40,896 nucleotides of DNA, from assembly GCA_046498185.1 (NCBI GenBank), contig JAWOBE010000062.1, positions 1 through 40,896 of the forward strand. The letters run 5' to 3'. Source of the DNA: CAYXDR01 sp046498185. GTDB taxonomy: Bacteria > Desulfobacterota > DSM-4660 > Desulfatiglandales > Desulfatiglandaceae. This document shows positions 24,109-33,165 of the stretch, piece after piece; position 1 is the first letter of the stretch; every line of letters starts with the position of its first letter. The notes below the pieces were generated by a model that was given only the letters and a program-made list of their open reading frames with translations, searched no databases and was not told the origin of the DNA. A program made the position numbers and the translations under genes.

Positions 24109-25458
24109 TTATTTTCGCACCGCCTGGTTGAAGTAACCTAATTTAAGGTCCGGGAATCTCTTGCCGATCTCCTCTGCCATTATTTTCATGCCGACCGGCG
24201 GGCTTGTACCCGCCGGCATCTGTTTCATATAGATATCGGGGTCTATACAAAGATTTTTAAGGTGGAGAAAATTCAGGCCCGTCCGTTCGATTAGGCCCGA
24301 GAGAGCTTTTATTTCATCTTCTTGGTCCGTTGTCCCCGGGAATACCAGGTAGTTGACCATTGTGTAGAGTCCGAGTTCGTGGGATAGGGCTATAGATGTT
24401 TCAACATCTTCGAATCGGTAGTTTTGCGGCCGGTGATAAGCCGTGTAGCAGTCGGGGCGGGCGCTGCTTAGGCTTATTCTTATTGAATCGAGGCCGCTTT
24501 CAGCTATTTGCCTCACTTTATCGGGCAGGCTGCCGTTTGTATTCAGATTGATCGTCCCGCGGCCCGTCCGCTTTCGTATTTCACGGATGCTTTCAGCAAT
24601 CAGGCCGGCTTCCATCAGGGGTTCTCCTTCGCATCCTTGGCCGAAGCTTACGATGCCTTCCTCCGTGGCTTCAAGATGCCTGACGGCGATATCGGTTATT
24701 TCGTGTTTTGAAGGCCTGAAGCTGATTCTATGATGAGATGCTTCACAGGTGTCCTGGGGCTGGTAGGAGATGCATCCGAGACAGCCCGCATTGCAGGTCC
24801 GGCTGACAGGAAGGGGGGCTTCCCATCTTTCAAGGAAAAGGTTTTTGGCTGCGAAACAGTGATTAATCGTGGCGCACTGGGCAAGGTGATCTACGAGTTT
24901 TCCGGCGCCATAGGTTTTTCGATAGCGCTTGATCGCCGGCACCAGTTCACGGTCATCATAGTTCCGCGGATCCCATCGATGGTTGTATTCGATACAGAAG
25001 CCTGCCGATACATATCGGTCCTTGAGATAACCTACCGCAGTGTAAGCCCACATTGGTAAAATATATTTTTTCCCGGAATAATCGACTGCGGGTAAGTGGC
25101 TTCGTACCAGGCCGGGTTCTAAAAACGAGGCGACTGCAAAGCAGGGGCCGTTACCGCCTTTGACCGGTGCTTTTCTTACAGTGACATAACGGCCTGTTTC
25201 GGGGTCCAAGCCCACGGGAGGGCAATCAGGAATAAAAAAAAGTTTGCTGAATTCAGGCATATCGATTATGTCGGCTGTGTTTAAGGGAAAAGGCTTTGTG
25301 CCTGAAAAGGCTGCCATCCGGTAGAAAGGATGGTCGTAAATTCTTCCCTTCTCATCGGCGTAAAGCATCGAAGGCAGGCTCTCTGCAGAGTGTACGGATA
25401 GGGGATTGCGTTTATGGGCTTTACGTCTTTTCAGGGATTTAGAGTGGGCTGTTATCAT
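24109..25458 (-). CDS. Radical SAM protein of unknown function
   Basis: A 449-aa protein with the [4Fe-4S] motif CNAGCLGC (C222, C226, C229) placed unusually late, after a 220-residue N-terminal region that contains further Cys. After the motif come GQGCEGEPLM, which resembles the GEP/GGE SAM-contact motif, and NLNTNGSLP and IRISLSSARPDCY, typical of the SPASM-less AdoMet barrel. The substrate is not recognisable. The first 30 residues are basic and may be non-native; M31 (25368) is an alternative start. It begins 4 bp after the HEAT-repeat gene stop and closes a leftward cluster with era and rnc. Confidence 0.85.
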   Translation of the reverse strand: MITAHSKSLKRRKAHKRNPLSVHSAESLPSMLYADEKGRIYDHPFYRMAAFSGTKPFPLNTADIIDMPEFSKLFFIPDCPPVGLDPETGRYVTVRKAPVKGGNGPCFAVASFLEPGLVRSHLPAVDYSGKKYILPMWAYTAVGYLKDRYVSAGFCIEYNHRWDPRNYDDRELVPAIKRYRKTYGAGKLVDHLAQCATINHCFAAKNLFLERWEAPLPVSRTCNAGCLGCISYQPQDTCEASHHRISFRPSKHEITDIAVRHLEATEEGIVSFGQGCEGEPLMEAGLIAESIREIRKRTGRGTINLNTNGSLPDKVRQIAESGLDSIRISLSSARPDCYTAYHRPQNYRFEDVETSIALSHELGLYTMVNYLVFPGTTDQEDEIKALSGLIERTGLNFLHLKNLCIDPDIYMKQMPAGTSPPVGMKIMAEEIGKRFPDLKLGYFNQAVRK

Positions 25459-25462
25459 GGAC

Positions 25463-26563
25463 TTAAAGCGTTTTCAGGGCTTCGGAAGCAAGTTTTCCGA
25501 CCGAAGTCTGCTGAATCCGGCCCAGGTTGTAGACATCCAGCATGGCCCGGTCGTCGACAAGCTGTTTGATTTTATCGACCGCTTCTGGAGAGCCTAGCAA
25601 TGCGAGGATACGGATTGCATTACCCCTCACGGAGGGATCAGGGTGATCCAGAAAATTTGCCAGGCGGAACGCGGTTTTCTGTAAAAGTTGCGGTCGCGTT
25701 TCAGACACCCTTTGCATAGCTTCGATCGTCTGAGAGATGCGTGTGTCGTCGGCAAGGTAGGGAGAAAGAAACGTTACATACGGCCCAAAAATACTCGGTT
25801 CGCAGCGTATGATTTCACCTATGGCCTCAAAAGCTCCCCAGGTGAAAGCCGCGGTGTCGGATACCGCGGTGAGCAGGCTTTGTAAAAGTCGTGATACAGC
25901 CCCAGGGTTTAGTTCTGCGATCACCGCGCAAACCCGGCCGAGAATGTCTGCGGTGCGTTTACGGGTGAGCGTATCGCCTGAATAAAGCAGCCTCTGAAGA
26001 TTCCTCACGAGTTTTTTATCCCCGGGGGCGGCTTCAATCGCCGCATCTATATTATATTCCTCAACCAAATTTTGCACCTGCCTTTTGGTGAGGGGCGTCG
26101 CGGAAATCTGCGGCTCGGGCGGCTTTCGGCGTGGCCGGCCTTGAACACTCCGGGAAATGATTTTCTCCGCTTCAGAGCGTGTCACCTCTTGTATGTCTTC
26201 GTGAAGGCGGATAAAGAAAAGTGCTCCTCTTATCCGGCGGCCCTCCATCGCGCCGCCCGGCACTATCAGATGAGAGGGGTAATCATAACGTTCAACGATT
26301 TCTTGTAGATAGTCATCTTCAGGCAGCAATCCGGATGCAAGATCAGCATCGAGGCCGCATGCGTACATCAGAGCTTCGAGCATTGCAGCCCCCAGATTAT
26401 GGCCTGTTTCATCGCAGGCGTAAACCGCTCCGCAGGAACAGCAGCCTATAGGCATTTCGATGGGCATACGGGTGGCCGGCTCACCAGGTTTTTTAATAGG
26501 CATGCCACAGAATGGGCAAACCGGGCGCCTGAAAATTTTTTTCCCTGTTGCACTAGTGCTCAT
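25463..26563 (-). CDS. Zinc-ribbon / HEAT-repeat protein
   Basis: A 366-aa protein. The N-terminus holds CPFCGMP and CCSCGAVYAC, a four-Cys zinc ribbon. A basic, proline-rich linker (RPRRKPPEP) leads to an alpha-helical region of HEAT/PBS-lyase repeats, for example RGNAIRILALLGSPEAVDKIKQL and TRKRTADILGRV. Such repeats bind proteins. I believe related proteins occur in sulfate reducers (Desulfovibrio), but no function is known to me. It sits between the FmdB-like ribbon gene (27-bp gap) and the radical SAM gene, probably in one transcript. Confidence 0.8.
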   Translation of the reverse strand: MSTSATGKKIFRRPVCPFCGMPIKKPGEPATRMPIEMPIGCCSCGAVYACDETGHNLGAAMLEALMYACGLDADLASGLLPEDDYLQEIVERYDYPSHLIVPGGAMEGRRIRGALFFIRLHEDIQEVTRSEAEKIISRSVQGRPRRKPPEPQISATPLTKRQVQNLVEEYNIDAAIEAAPGDKKLVRNLQRLLYSGDTLTRKRTADILGRVCAVIAELNPGAVSRLLQSLLTAVSDTAAFTWGAFEAIGEIIRCEPSIFGPYVTFLSPYLADDTRISQTIEAMQRVSETRPQLLQKTAFRLANFLDHPDPSVRGNAIRILALLGSPEAVDKIKQLVDDRAMLDVYNLGRIQQTSVGKLASEALKTL

Positions 26564-26590
26564 GGCGGTCTCTTTATTTAAATTTCCTGG

Positions 26591-26833
26591 CTATTTCGCC
26601 GGTCCCGGAAAATCCATCGTCATGCATGAGCCCGAAGGGCAAGTGTTTGCTGTAATCGAAGGGCCCTTTTGTCCCGACCCGGATCCGATGGCATAGTTTG
26701 TTTTGCTGACGACCCGGTCAAGGGATTTACATCCGCATCGCGGACATGCCAGTGATACATTTTCGTCTGAAGAAACAAACAATTCCTCAAAAATATGCCC
26801 GCAATCGGAGCATCTGAATTCGAATATAGGCAT
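26591..26833 (-). CDS. FmdB-family zinc ribbon protein
   Basis: An 80-aa protein starting MPIFEFRCSDCGHIFE, the FmdB/CxxC_CXXC_SSSS hallmark. CSDC and CPRCG supply four zinc ligands, and a Ser/Gly-rich tail has two further Cys. GGGGAGG stands close ahead of the ATG. Members are presumed regulators or ribosome-associated small proteins. Placed 62 bp after era. Confidence 0.9.
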   Translation of the reverse strand: MPIFEFRCSDCGHIFEELFVSSDENVSLACPRCGCKSLDRVVSKTNYAIGSGSGQKGPSITANTCPSGSCMTMDFPGPAK

Positions 26834-26895
26834 TAGCGTTTTCCTCCCCTATTAAAATCAAAATAATATACGCGCGGCTCTCCGGTAAGTCAAAT

Positions 26896-27786
26896 TTAGT
26901 AACCGAGCCGCCGGAGCGCCTTGGGATTTTTACTCCAGTTTTTTTCTATCTTGACGACGAGGTCCAAATAAACTCGGATGTCGAATACGTTTTCCAGTTC
27001 CCTGCGCGCCGCGGTCCCAATTTTTTTTATCATTTTACCACCTGTTCCTATGATTATCTTCTTCTGGGAGCTGGTTTCGACATGTATGGCAGCCCAAATA
27101 GAGAGAAGGGGCCGGTGGTGGTCTTCTTCAATGCGATTAACTACGACAGCCGTCGAATATGGCAGCTCGTGGTGCGTGAACATGTAGATTTTCTCCCTTA
27201 TGATTTCAGCGACCATGAACGTTTCCGACTGATCGGTGTCCATGTCAGGGGGAAAAAATGGAGGTCCCGGCTTGAGCCTGCATGTAATCGCCTTCAGCAG
27301 GGAATCCACTCCTCGGCCTGTTCGTGCGGAGACCGGGATGATCTCCTCGAACGGGTGGAGTGCGGATAATCGTTCAATCACCGGCAAAACAGCCTCGCGC
27401 GGCACCAGATCCATCTTGTTTATCGCAAGAAGACAGGGCTTGTTTTTTACAGCTGCCTCTGAGATCAGTCCGGCGGTGCCCGGTACATCGGCTTTTCCAA
27501 TTTCAAGCAGTAAAAGTATGATATCGACTTCGCGGGTCGCCGCCAGCGCCGAAGCCACCATGCTCTTGTGAAGAAGGGTTTTTGTCGGATGAATCCCCGG
27601 TGTGTCCACGAAAACGATTTGGTGGTCTTCCCCGTGCAATACCCCCCATATACGATTCCTTGTGGTTTGGGGTTTCGGAGAAACGATCGCGATCTTGCGG
27701 CCCAGAATACGATTTATCAAGGTGGATTTCCCGGCGTTCGGCGGTCCTATAAGGCCTGCAAATCCGGAACGAAAATTCAAATTCAT
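26896..27786 (-). CDS. era: GTPase Era
   Basis: A 296-aa Era: G1 GPPNAGKST (14-22), G2 within QTTRNR, G3 DTPG (61-64), G4 NKMD (123-126). The C-terminal KH domain carries KKIIIGTGGKMIKKIG, the RNA-binding GxxG loop, and ends KNWSKNPKALRRLGY. It binds the 3' end of 16S rRNA and helps 30S assembly. Its ATG overlaps the stop of the upstream radical SAM gene by 4 bp, and rnc lies one gene further up, the frequent rnc-era pairing with an insertion. Confidence 0.97.
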   Translation of the reverse strand: MNLNFRSGFAGLIGPPNAGKSTLINRILGRKIAIVSPKPQTTRNRIWGVLHGEDHQIVFVDTPGIHPTKTLLHKSMVASALAATREVDIILLLLEIGKADVPGTAGLISEAAVKNKPCLLAINKMDLVPREAVLPVIERLSALHPFEEIIPVSARTGRGVDSLLKAITCRLKPGPPFFPPDMDTDQSETFMVAEIIREKIYMFTHHELPYSTAVVVNRIEEDHHRPLLSIWAAIHVETSSQKKIIIGTGGKMIKKIGTAARRELENVFDIRVYLDLVVKIEKNWSKNPKALRRLGY

Positions 27787-28796
27787 ACCCCCTCCACCGT
27801 TATATTGCCGGGTGGAAGGCGTTTGTCAGCGACGATCTTTGCCACCGAAGCTCCAAGCTGATCTTCGAGCCAGGATACGCCTTCATTTTTGTATCCCCTG
27901 AGAAGAGGTATCTCCCGTGGAGATGCGCCGATGACCACGCTGCACCCCTTCCACTTTTCAGCACTGAGTATTGGGGCGATGTTATTTCGGTATATCATGC
28001 ATTTGACCAGATGTCCGAATGCTTCGTGCCATGGGCCGGCCAGAATTTGCCCGGGTTCACGCAGGGAAGGAGAATTCATAAGACCGATCCTTATGACGGG
28101 GATGCCCTCAGCTTCAAATCTCATGCAGGCCTCCCGGCAGCGTTCAACAGCTTCCTTGAGGCTGAGCGGGGAATATCGGCCTTCACGGTACCAGGTGGCA
28201 AGCGCGGTTCCCCGGATTACGACAGCCGGGTAGATCCGCACCATATCCGGGTGGATGGCGATAACCGACGAAATGGTTTCGCTGAAAACATTCTTCGAAT
28301 CACCGGGAAGCCCCGGCATGATCTGTATGCCGAGCTTGAAATCCAGCTTCTTGAGCAGCCTTGCGGCGTGAATGGTATCAGCGGCGGTGTGGCCTCGACC
28401 GCTCAGACGCAGCACTTCGTCGTTCATCGATTGAGCGCCCAACTCGACTGTTTTGACCCTGTAGCCGGCAATGAGCCGGCAGATGGACGGGTCGATGGCA
28501 TCAGGCCTGGTGGAAACCCTGATACCTGTAAAAAGTTCTCTATCAAGGTATGGGGCCGTTGCTTCCAGCAGTTCTTGAATTAATCGGACAGGGAGGCTGG
28601 TGAAGGTGCCACCGAAGAAAGCGATTTCGTTTTCAGCGAGAGGCGAAAAACGGGGCGATGCCAGAGCCTGCTCGATTATGGCCCTGACGTTTTTGGCGCC
28701 GACCGGTGGTCCTTGCTGAGAGGTGATTTTTTCCTGCTGGCAGAAAACGCAGCGGTGTGGGCATCCAAGATGTGGAATGAACACTGGAACGATCAT
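27783..28796 (-). CDS. Elp3/HemN-like radical SAM protein
   Basis: A 337-aa radical SAM enzyme with CPHRCVFC (C12, C16, C19) near the N-terminus. FFGGTFTSLP is the GGE-like motif, and VKTVELGAQSMNDEVLRLSGRGH and GIQIMPGLPGD are typical of the Elp3/YtqA/HemN group. The substrate is not known; neighbours rnc and era suggest tRNA or rRNA modification. It overlaps rnc and era by 4 bp on either side, so all three are translated as a coupled set. Confidence 0.87.
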   Translation of the reverse strand: MIVPVFIPHLGCPHRCVFCQQEKITSQQGPPVGAKNVRAIIEQALASPRFSPLAENEIAFFGGTFTSLPVRLIQELLEATAPYLDRELFTGIRVSTRPDAIDPSICRLIAGYRVKTVELGAQSMNDEVLRLSGRGHTAADTIHAARLLKKLDFKLGIQIMPGLPGDSKNVFSETISSVIAIHPDMVRIYPAVVIRGTALATWYREGRYSPLSLKEAVERCREACMRFEAEGIPVIRIGLMNSPSLREPGQILAGPWHEAFGHLVKCMIYRNNIAPILSAEKWKGCSVVIGASPREIPLLRGYKNEGVSWLEDQLGASVAKIVADKRLPPGNITVEGV

Positions 28797-29608
28797 TGGC
28801 CGGCCCGTCCTGTAAGATAATGGAAGGCTTCTTCCGCGGCTTTCTGCTCGGCCTCTTTCTTGCTTTTTCCCTCTCCGGTCGAAATGGTTGTCCCGGCGAG
28901 GGTCAGCGCCACGCGAAAAGTTCTGTTGTGAGCAGGCCCGTTTTCTTCTTCCAGGATGTATACCGGCAGTGCCTTGTATTCCCTCTGGGAAAATTCCTGG
29001 AGCATACTTTTGAAATCCTGGCCAAGAGATTTTTCAATGCTGTCTTGCAGTATGGGTTCGAATAGTCGACGCGCGGTTTTAAGCGCATTATCGAAGCCGC
29101 CGTCGAGATAGATTGCGCCGAAAAGAGCTTCGATTGTGTCGGATAAAATCGACGGCTTTTCTCTGCCCCCGCTTTGTTCCTCGCCCCGGCCCAATTGCAG
29201 GAAGCTCCCGAGTTCGAGGTCGACTGCGAGGCGGTAAAGGCCGGTTTCATCGACTATACCGGCCCTCAGCTTTGAAAGAGGACCTTCTTCAGCATCAGGG
29301 TATTTTTCCATTAGCAGATGTGTAACTGCGAGTTCGAGGACCGCGTCTCCAAGGAATTCCAGCCTTTGGTTATCTTTAAGGTTTGTGCCGGGTTGCTCGT
29401 TTACGAACGAGGCGTGCCGGAACGTTTGTGAAATCGTCACTGGATTTATAAAGCGGTAGCCGAGCTTGTCGTATAACTTTTCGATGCCGGGTATTTGAAA
29501 ATTGGAAGTAGTCAATGTTTTAAAATCCACCCTTGCTCTTTTTTTTTGATGAAAATACTTGTAATCTAATTGCTTGATGCGCGGATATTTTTTATCGCTG
29601 GTCCGCAT
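28793..29608 (-). CDS. rnc: Ribonuclease III
   Basis: A 271-aa RNase III. The signature NQRLEFLGDAV (80-90) contains E84 and D88, and SDTIEALFGAIYLDG adds D157 and E160, the full metal-binding set. A dsRBD occupies roughly 195-268 (ATG-proximal numbering), with GEGKSKKEAEQKAAEEA near the end. It cleaves double-stranded RNA in rRNA and mRNA maturation. Compared with the usual family start just before LGYxF, this frame has about 35 extra residues. No ribosome site precedes the ATG at 29608, so an internal GTG (29530) or TTG (29515) may be the true start. Confidence 0.95.
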   Translation of the reverse strand: MRTSDKKYPRIKQLDYKYFHQKKRARVDFKTLTTSNFQIPGIEKLYDKLGYRFINPVTISQTFRHASFVNEQPGTNLKDNQRLEFLGDAVLELAVTHLLMEKYPDAEEGPLSKLRAGIVDETGLYRLAVDLELGSFLQLGRGEEQSGGREKPSILSDTIEALFGAIYLDGGFDNALKTARRLFEPILQDSIEKSLGQDFKSMLQEFSQREYKALPVYILEEENGPAHNRTFRVALTLAGTTISTGEGKSKKEAEQKAAEEAFHYLTGRAGQ

Positions 29609-29768
29609 AAATTAATAATGTATATTAGAGCAGGTCCTGCGCATTTTCAAGGCCGACCGCCCGGGTAATCGTGTTTGACAGCAAAGAATTCTTCTGATAG
29701 GCCTTTTAAGAGCTTTGGCTGGAAGGCTTTTCAGCATTGATCGATAATCCAGAAGGGAGGGTCGTGAT

Positions 29769-30170
29769 ATGGGTTTTTCAGTTCGTAGTTCTTCCAGGTC
29801 ACAGATGATCGATATCACACCGCAGGTCCAGGACGAGGCGGTGAGGCAGGGAGGCGGAAGCGGAGTGTGCATCGTTTATGTGCCTCATACCACCGCCGGG
29901 GTCACGATAAACGAGGGAGCCGATCCTGCTGTATGTTCGGATATTCTCGAGACGTTGGACAGGCTGGTGCCCAGAAACGCCGGGTACCGGCATCTGGAGG
30001 GAAACGCCGACAGCCACCTGAAAACTTCATTGATTGGAAGCTCGGTAACCGTGATACTGGAAAGCGGCCGCCTGCAGCTGGGGACATGGCAGCGGATATT
30101 TTTCTGTGACTTCGACGGCCCGCGCAGCCGTCGCGTCGAGGTGAAACTTTGCGGCGGCCCGGTCGCCTGA
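29769..30170 (+). CDS. YjbQ / UPF0047 family protein
   Basis: A 133-aa protein. Conserved elements are CIVYVPHTTAGVTINEGADP, HLEGNADSHLKTSLIGSS with the metal-binding histidines, and GTWQRIFFCDFDGPRSRRV at the end. The family is widespread; in E. coli YjbQ has thiamine-phosphate synthase-like side activity. The physiological role is uncertain. GGGAGG lies before the ATG. It is divergent from rnc and meets the ATP-grasp gene tail to tail with 4 bp between. Confidence 0.93.
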   Translation: MGFSVRSSSRSQMIDITPQVQDEAVRQGGGSGVCIVYVPHTTAGVTINEGADPAVCSDILETLDRLVPRNAGYRHLEGNADSHLKTSLIGSSVTVILESGRLQLGTWQRIFFCDFDGPRSRRVEVKLCGGPVA

Positions 30171-30174
30171 AAGA

Positions 30175-31029
30175 TCATGCCAGGCGCACCCGTAGAGGGT
30201 CGTGTCCCAGCTTCGAGAGCCACTCCCTGACGGCTTCAAGAAGCAGATGGTAGTAGTTTTCAGAGCCGCCCAGGCCTCTTCTGCCGAAAAAGTAATTTAT
30301 CTCCAGGAGCTTAGGAGCCGGCTCAGGCTCCTCCAGGGGGAAAACCAGATCCACGGCGGCAAGGTTTATGCCTGTCTGCAGAGACATGGCTTTACAAAGC
30401 TCGATACCGTCCGCCTGAAGTTCGGGTTTCCAGCTATGATCTACCACTGCATCACGGCTGATTGTTGCTATTTTGTCTTTTTCCGAACGCGAGCGTTTCC
30501 AATAGCTGATGGTCCTGGAGCCGATGATAACGATTCTCAAAGCTGCTCCACCGGGGGGGACAAAATCCTGAGTTATGAAGGCATTTTCCTCCCTCTTGGT
30601 GCCTGAGGCGACGGCCGCCATCGCTGCGGGCAGTGAGGAATCGTCTTGTATTAAAAAAACGCCGTAACCTTCGTGCCCGAGATTCCTTTTGATTATGAAC
30701 GGCCTGGGATGGACCCGGGGATTTTCATTAAGGGCGGCCAGGAACTGCTCGGATGTCTGCCAGGTTAATGTCCTGGGATGAGGAAGACGGTGGCGTTTGA
30801 ACAGCAGATTCTGGCCTACCTTGCCGGGAAATAAGAAACGCGGGCCGTATTCGGGGAAAATTGCTGGGCCTGCGGCCACACAGGCCGCATGGATTTCTCT
30901 GCTGCATCCCTGTGGAAGAAGCACGGCCTGTGCTTTACGGATAAGTTTGAGCTCTTCCCGGCTCAACGGCCTGCTGCCGGTCAATATGTATTCATCGGCG
31001 TCCAGGCATGGATTCAGTGAAACGATCAT
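30175..31029 (-). CDS. ATP-grasp (RimK-like) protein
   Basis: A 284-aa protein with ATP-grasp features. RPFIIKRNLGHEGYGVFLIQD is the ATP-binding Lys and glycine-rich loop, FITQDFVPPGGAALRIVIIGSRTISYWKR is the RimK-type core, and LAAVDLVFPL and LLEINYFFGRRGLGG supply the metal-binding residues (D, E, N). Substrate unknown; relatives ligate amino acids or peptides to carboxylates. It follows the Asp/Glu racemase-family gene by 8 bp, so the pair might act on a D-amino acid. That link is inference. Confidence 0.8.
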   Translation of the reverse strand: MIVSLNPCLDADEYILTGSRPLSREELKLIRKAQAVLLPQGCSREIHAACVAAGPAIFPEYGPRFLFPGKVGQNLLFKRHRLPHPRTLTWQTSEQFLAALNENPRVHPRPFIIKRNLGHEGYGVFLIQDDSSLPAAMAAVASGTKREENAFITQDFVPPGGAALRIVIIGSRTISYWKRSRSEKDKIATISRDAVVDHSWKPELQADGIELCKAMSLQTGINLAAVDLVFPLEEPEPAPKLLEINYFFGRRGLGGSENYYHLLLEAVREWLSKLGHDPLRVRLA

Positions 31030-31037
31030 TTGTTCCG

Positions 31038-31739
31038 TTACAACTGCCCCCCTAGTGCATAATGGACGGCGGCGGCGGCGTGGATTTCAGTCGTGTCGAA
31101 AACCGGAACAGGACTGTCTTCCGATTTTACCAGGAGCCCTATCTCAGTGCACCCCAGTATGATCCCGCCCGTACCGCGTTCCACCAGGTTTTCGATGACA
31201 TTTCCATAAAAAGTCCTCGATTCCTGTCGAATGATACCCCTGCAGAGTTCTTCATAAATGATGCGGTTGATTTCTTCGCGGGCTTTTCGATCCGGAACAA
31301 GTACTTCCAATTGGTGCTTTTCAGCGAGGCGGCCCTTATAGAAATCCTCTTCCATCGTGAACTGAGTTCCTAGAAGGCCGACAGACTTAAGCCCCCGCCG
31401 TTTCACTTCGTCTGCGGCCGCATCTGCGATGTGAAGCAGCGGGATATCGATGTGTTCCGCAACAAAATCGGCGTCTTTGTGCATCGTGTTCGTGCATATT
31501 ATCACGAAATCCGCACCGGCGCCTTCAAGCCTTAGGGCGGTTTCGAGCATCAATTCGGCGGCTTCATCCCACTTCCCGGAACTCTGGAGTAATTCGATAT
31601 CGGCGAAATCGAATGAATACATGATGCATTCGGCTGAATGCAAGCCTCCAATTGCCTCCCTAACCTTAAGGTTAATGAGGCGATAATATTCAGCGGAAGA
31701 TTCCCAGCTCATTCCCCCGATCATTCCTATTTTTTTCAT
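31038..31739 (-). CDS. Aspartate/glutamate racemase family protein
   Basis: A 233-aa protein starting MKKIGMIGGMSWESSAEYY, the typical opening of the Asp/Glu racemase (RacX/YgeA) group. Both catalytic cysteines are present: IICTNTMHK and GGIILGCTEIGLL. It would interconvert L- and D-amino acids by the two-base mechanism without a cofactor. ATG 31739 follows AGGAG; a longer frame to 31886 runs back into the upstream gene and is discarded. The SD overlaps the end of the upstream secreted-protein gene. Confidence 0.92.
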   Translation of the reverse strand: MKKIGMIGGMSWESSAEYYRLINLKVREAIGGLHSAECIMYSFDFADIELLQSSGKWDEAAELMLETALRLEGAGADFVIICTNTMHKDADFVAEHIDIPLLHIADAAADEVKRRGLKSVGLLGTQFTMEEDFYKGRLAEKHQLEVLVPDRKAREEINRIIYEELCRGIIRQESRTFYGNVIENLVERGTGGIILGCTEIGLLVKSEDSPVPVFDTTEIHAAAAVHYALGGQL

Positions 31740-31755
31740 TGTGTATCTCCTGAGT

Positions 31756-33117
31756 TTAATTTCGGCGGCGTTGTTCGGCCGGAGTCCCTTGACGCGTGGT
31801 AAGCGTGTATTCGATGGTTTTTCGTTCTCCGGCCCCCAGCATCTCTTTGAATCTGAAAGTGTTTTTGTCGACTTTTTCGAAGGCACCTACTGCCGCCTTG
31901 TAATCGATTTCCCAATCCGATGTCGAGGCATGCCGATCGATTTGCACACGTACCGGAACGGAACGGGTGTTGTAAATTTCCACCTTCCACCTATGGATTT
32001 CGTCCCAGCCGGATATGTTGCCTTTACGATCAAAGGAATAGCGGTCCGTTGCTGCTTCGAGGAGGGTTGGCTCGACGAGCACTTCGGTTACCGTACCAAG
32101 GTTCAACTCTACGGTTTCGCCGACAGGTACATACGGGATCTCGGATCGTCCTTCATAGCACAGGTGGCAATCGAGTCCTGTGCTTCGATACACTGTAATC
32201 CCGCCGGGTGGAAGTGGAGAAGGTTTTGTTATTTCCGGGGCTCCGTTCACAAACGTAATAAACCGTACAGGCCGGCTTCCGTAGATGTGTTCATCATATT
32301 TGTAAAGGTTGACGGCTGCAGCATCGTCGGTGGCAAACATCCGGAGGCTTTTGCTCCATCCGTCCTGAATCGATTGGGTCCCCTCAATTGTGAACAGGAA
32401 GAAATCGCTGACCCCTTCCCTGGTTATTTCCGGAGGAGCATGGGCAGAAGCCTCCTCTAGAGACATCAGGGATCGCTTCACGGCGATGGAGTCGGAGCCT
32501 GCGAGTGCCTTGGAAGAAGGTGCTTTCAGCCTTTTCTCCTGAGGCCTGCCGTACGGATCCGGGCCGCGCGCAAGATCCGCCAGGCGGTCCACGAGGTGTG
32601 TATCTCCGGTTAGAACGCTGAAGTTGGCACCTTCATAGTTTTTACCGCTGCGGTTTGTTATGGTTATCATTCTCTCCAGCCGAAGAGAGGATTCGTCTTC
32701 CGCGAGAATTGCGGTGTAAACCGGTTGCCAGCTGATTCCGCTCGTGAGATAGGAGATTTCAAGCGGGGTTCGCCCCCCGGAGGCGCTTTTTACCAGGCAT
32801 ATGGCCTGGTCCCTGCTGCGGGGAGGGAAGGATATATCTAAAACGCTGACTGAATCGCCGATTTTATTTTGCCAGGGCGTTATCTCCAGGCTGGTAGGGT
32901 CTACAAGCAGGCCGTGCCAGGATATTCGCAGCCGGTTTACTCCCCGCTCAAGGGAGAGTTCACGATGTTCGCGCACCAGGCAGAGATCGGCCGGCTGATA
33001 GATTGTAAGCTGAACCTCCACCGGCTCCGAGACCGTTACGAGGCTTACACCCGCCGAGGCCTGAACGGTGAAGGACAGGCCTAAGATAAATACGAAGAGA
33101 TATATGCAATTTTTCAT
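31756..33117 (-). CDS. Secreted protein of unknown function, paralog A
   Basis: A 453-aa protein with a signal peptide (KNCIYLFVFILGLSFTVQASA). The body is beta-rich. A segment LYRISW-like, namely VNRLRISWHGLLVDPTSLEI, is followed by LEISYLTSGISWQPVYTAIL and ITNRSGKNYEGANFSVLTG. These recall DUF4139-type proteins. A long middle region (SSKALAGSDSIAVKRSLMSLEEA) looks flexible. The end, IEYTLTTRQ, is similar to the end of the next protein. No catalytic motif is visible. The neighbour at 33166 is a shorter relative, 48 bp upstream, so this is a tandem duplication. Likely periplasmic. Confidence 0.75.
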   Translation of the reverse strand: MKNCIYLFVFILGLSFTVQASAGVSLVTVSEPVEVQLTIYQPADLCLVREHRELSLERGVNRLRISWHGLLVDPTSLEITPWQNKIGDSVSVLDISFPPRSRDQAICLVKSASGGRTPLEISYLTSGISWQPVYTAILAEDESSLRLERMITITNRSGKNYEGANFSVLTGDTHLVDRLADLARGPDPYGRPQEKRLKAPSSKALAGSDSIAVKRSLMSLEEASAHAPPEITREGVSDFFLFTIEGTQSIQDGWSKSLRMFATDDAAAVNLYKYDEHIYGSRPVRFITFVNGAPEITKPSPLPPGGITVYRSTGLDCHLCYEGRSEIPYVPVGETVELNLGTVTEVLVEPTLLEAATDRYSFDRKGNISGWDEIHRWKVEIYNTRSVPVRVQIDRHASTSDWEIDYKAAVGAFEKVDKNTFRFKEMLGAGERKTIEYTLTTRQGTPAEQRRRN

Positions 33118-33165
33118 CGTCGAATCTCCAGGGAGCCGATGAAGATCGGGTTCCTATTTTAGGCG

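Noticed and set aside
31741..32460. 239-aa plus-strand frame
   Set aside because: Antisense to secreted paralog A, which has a signal peptide and ribosome context.
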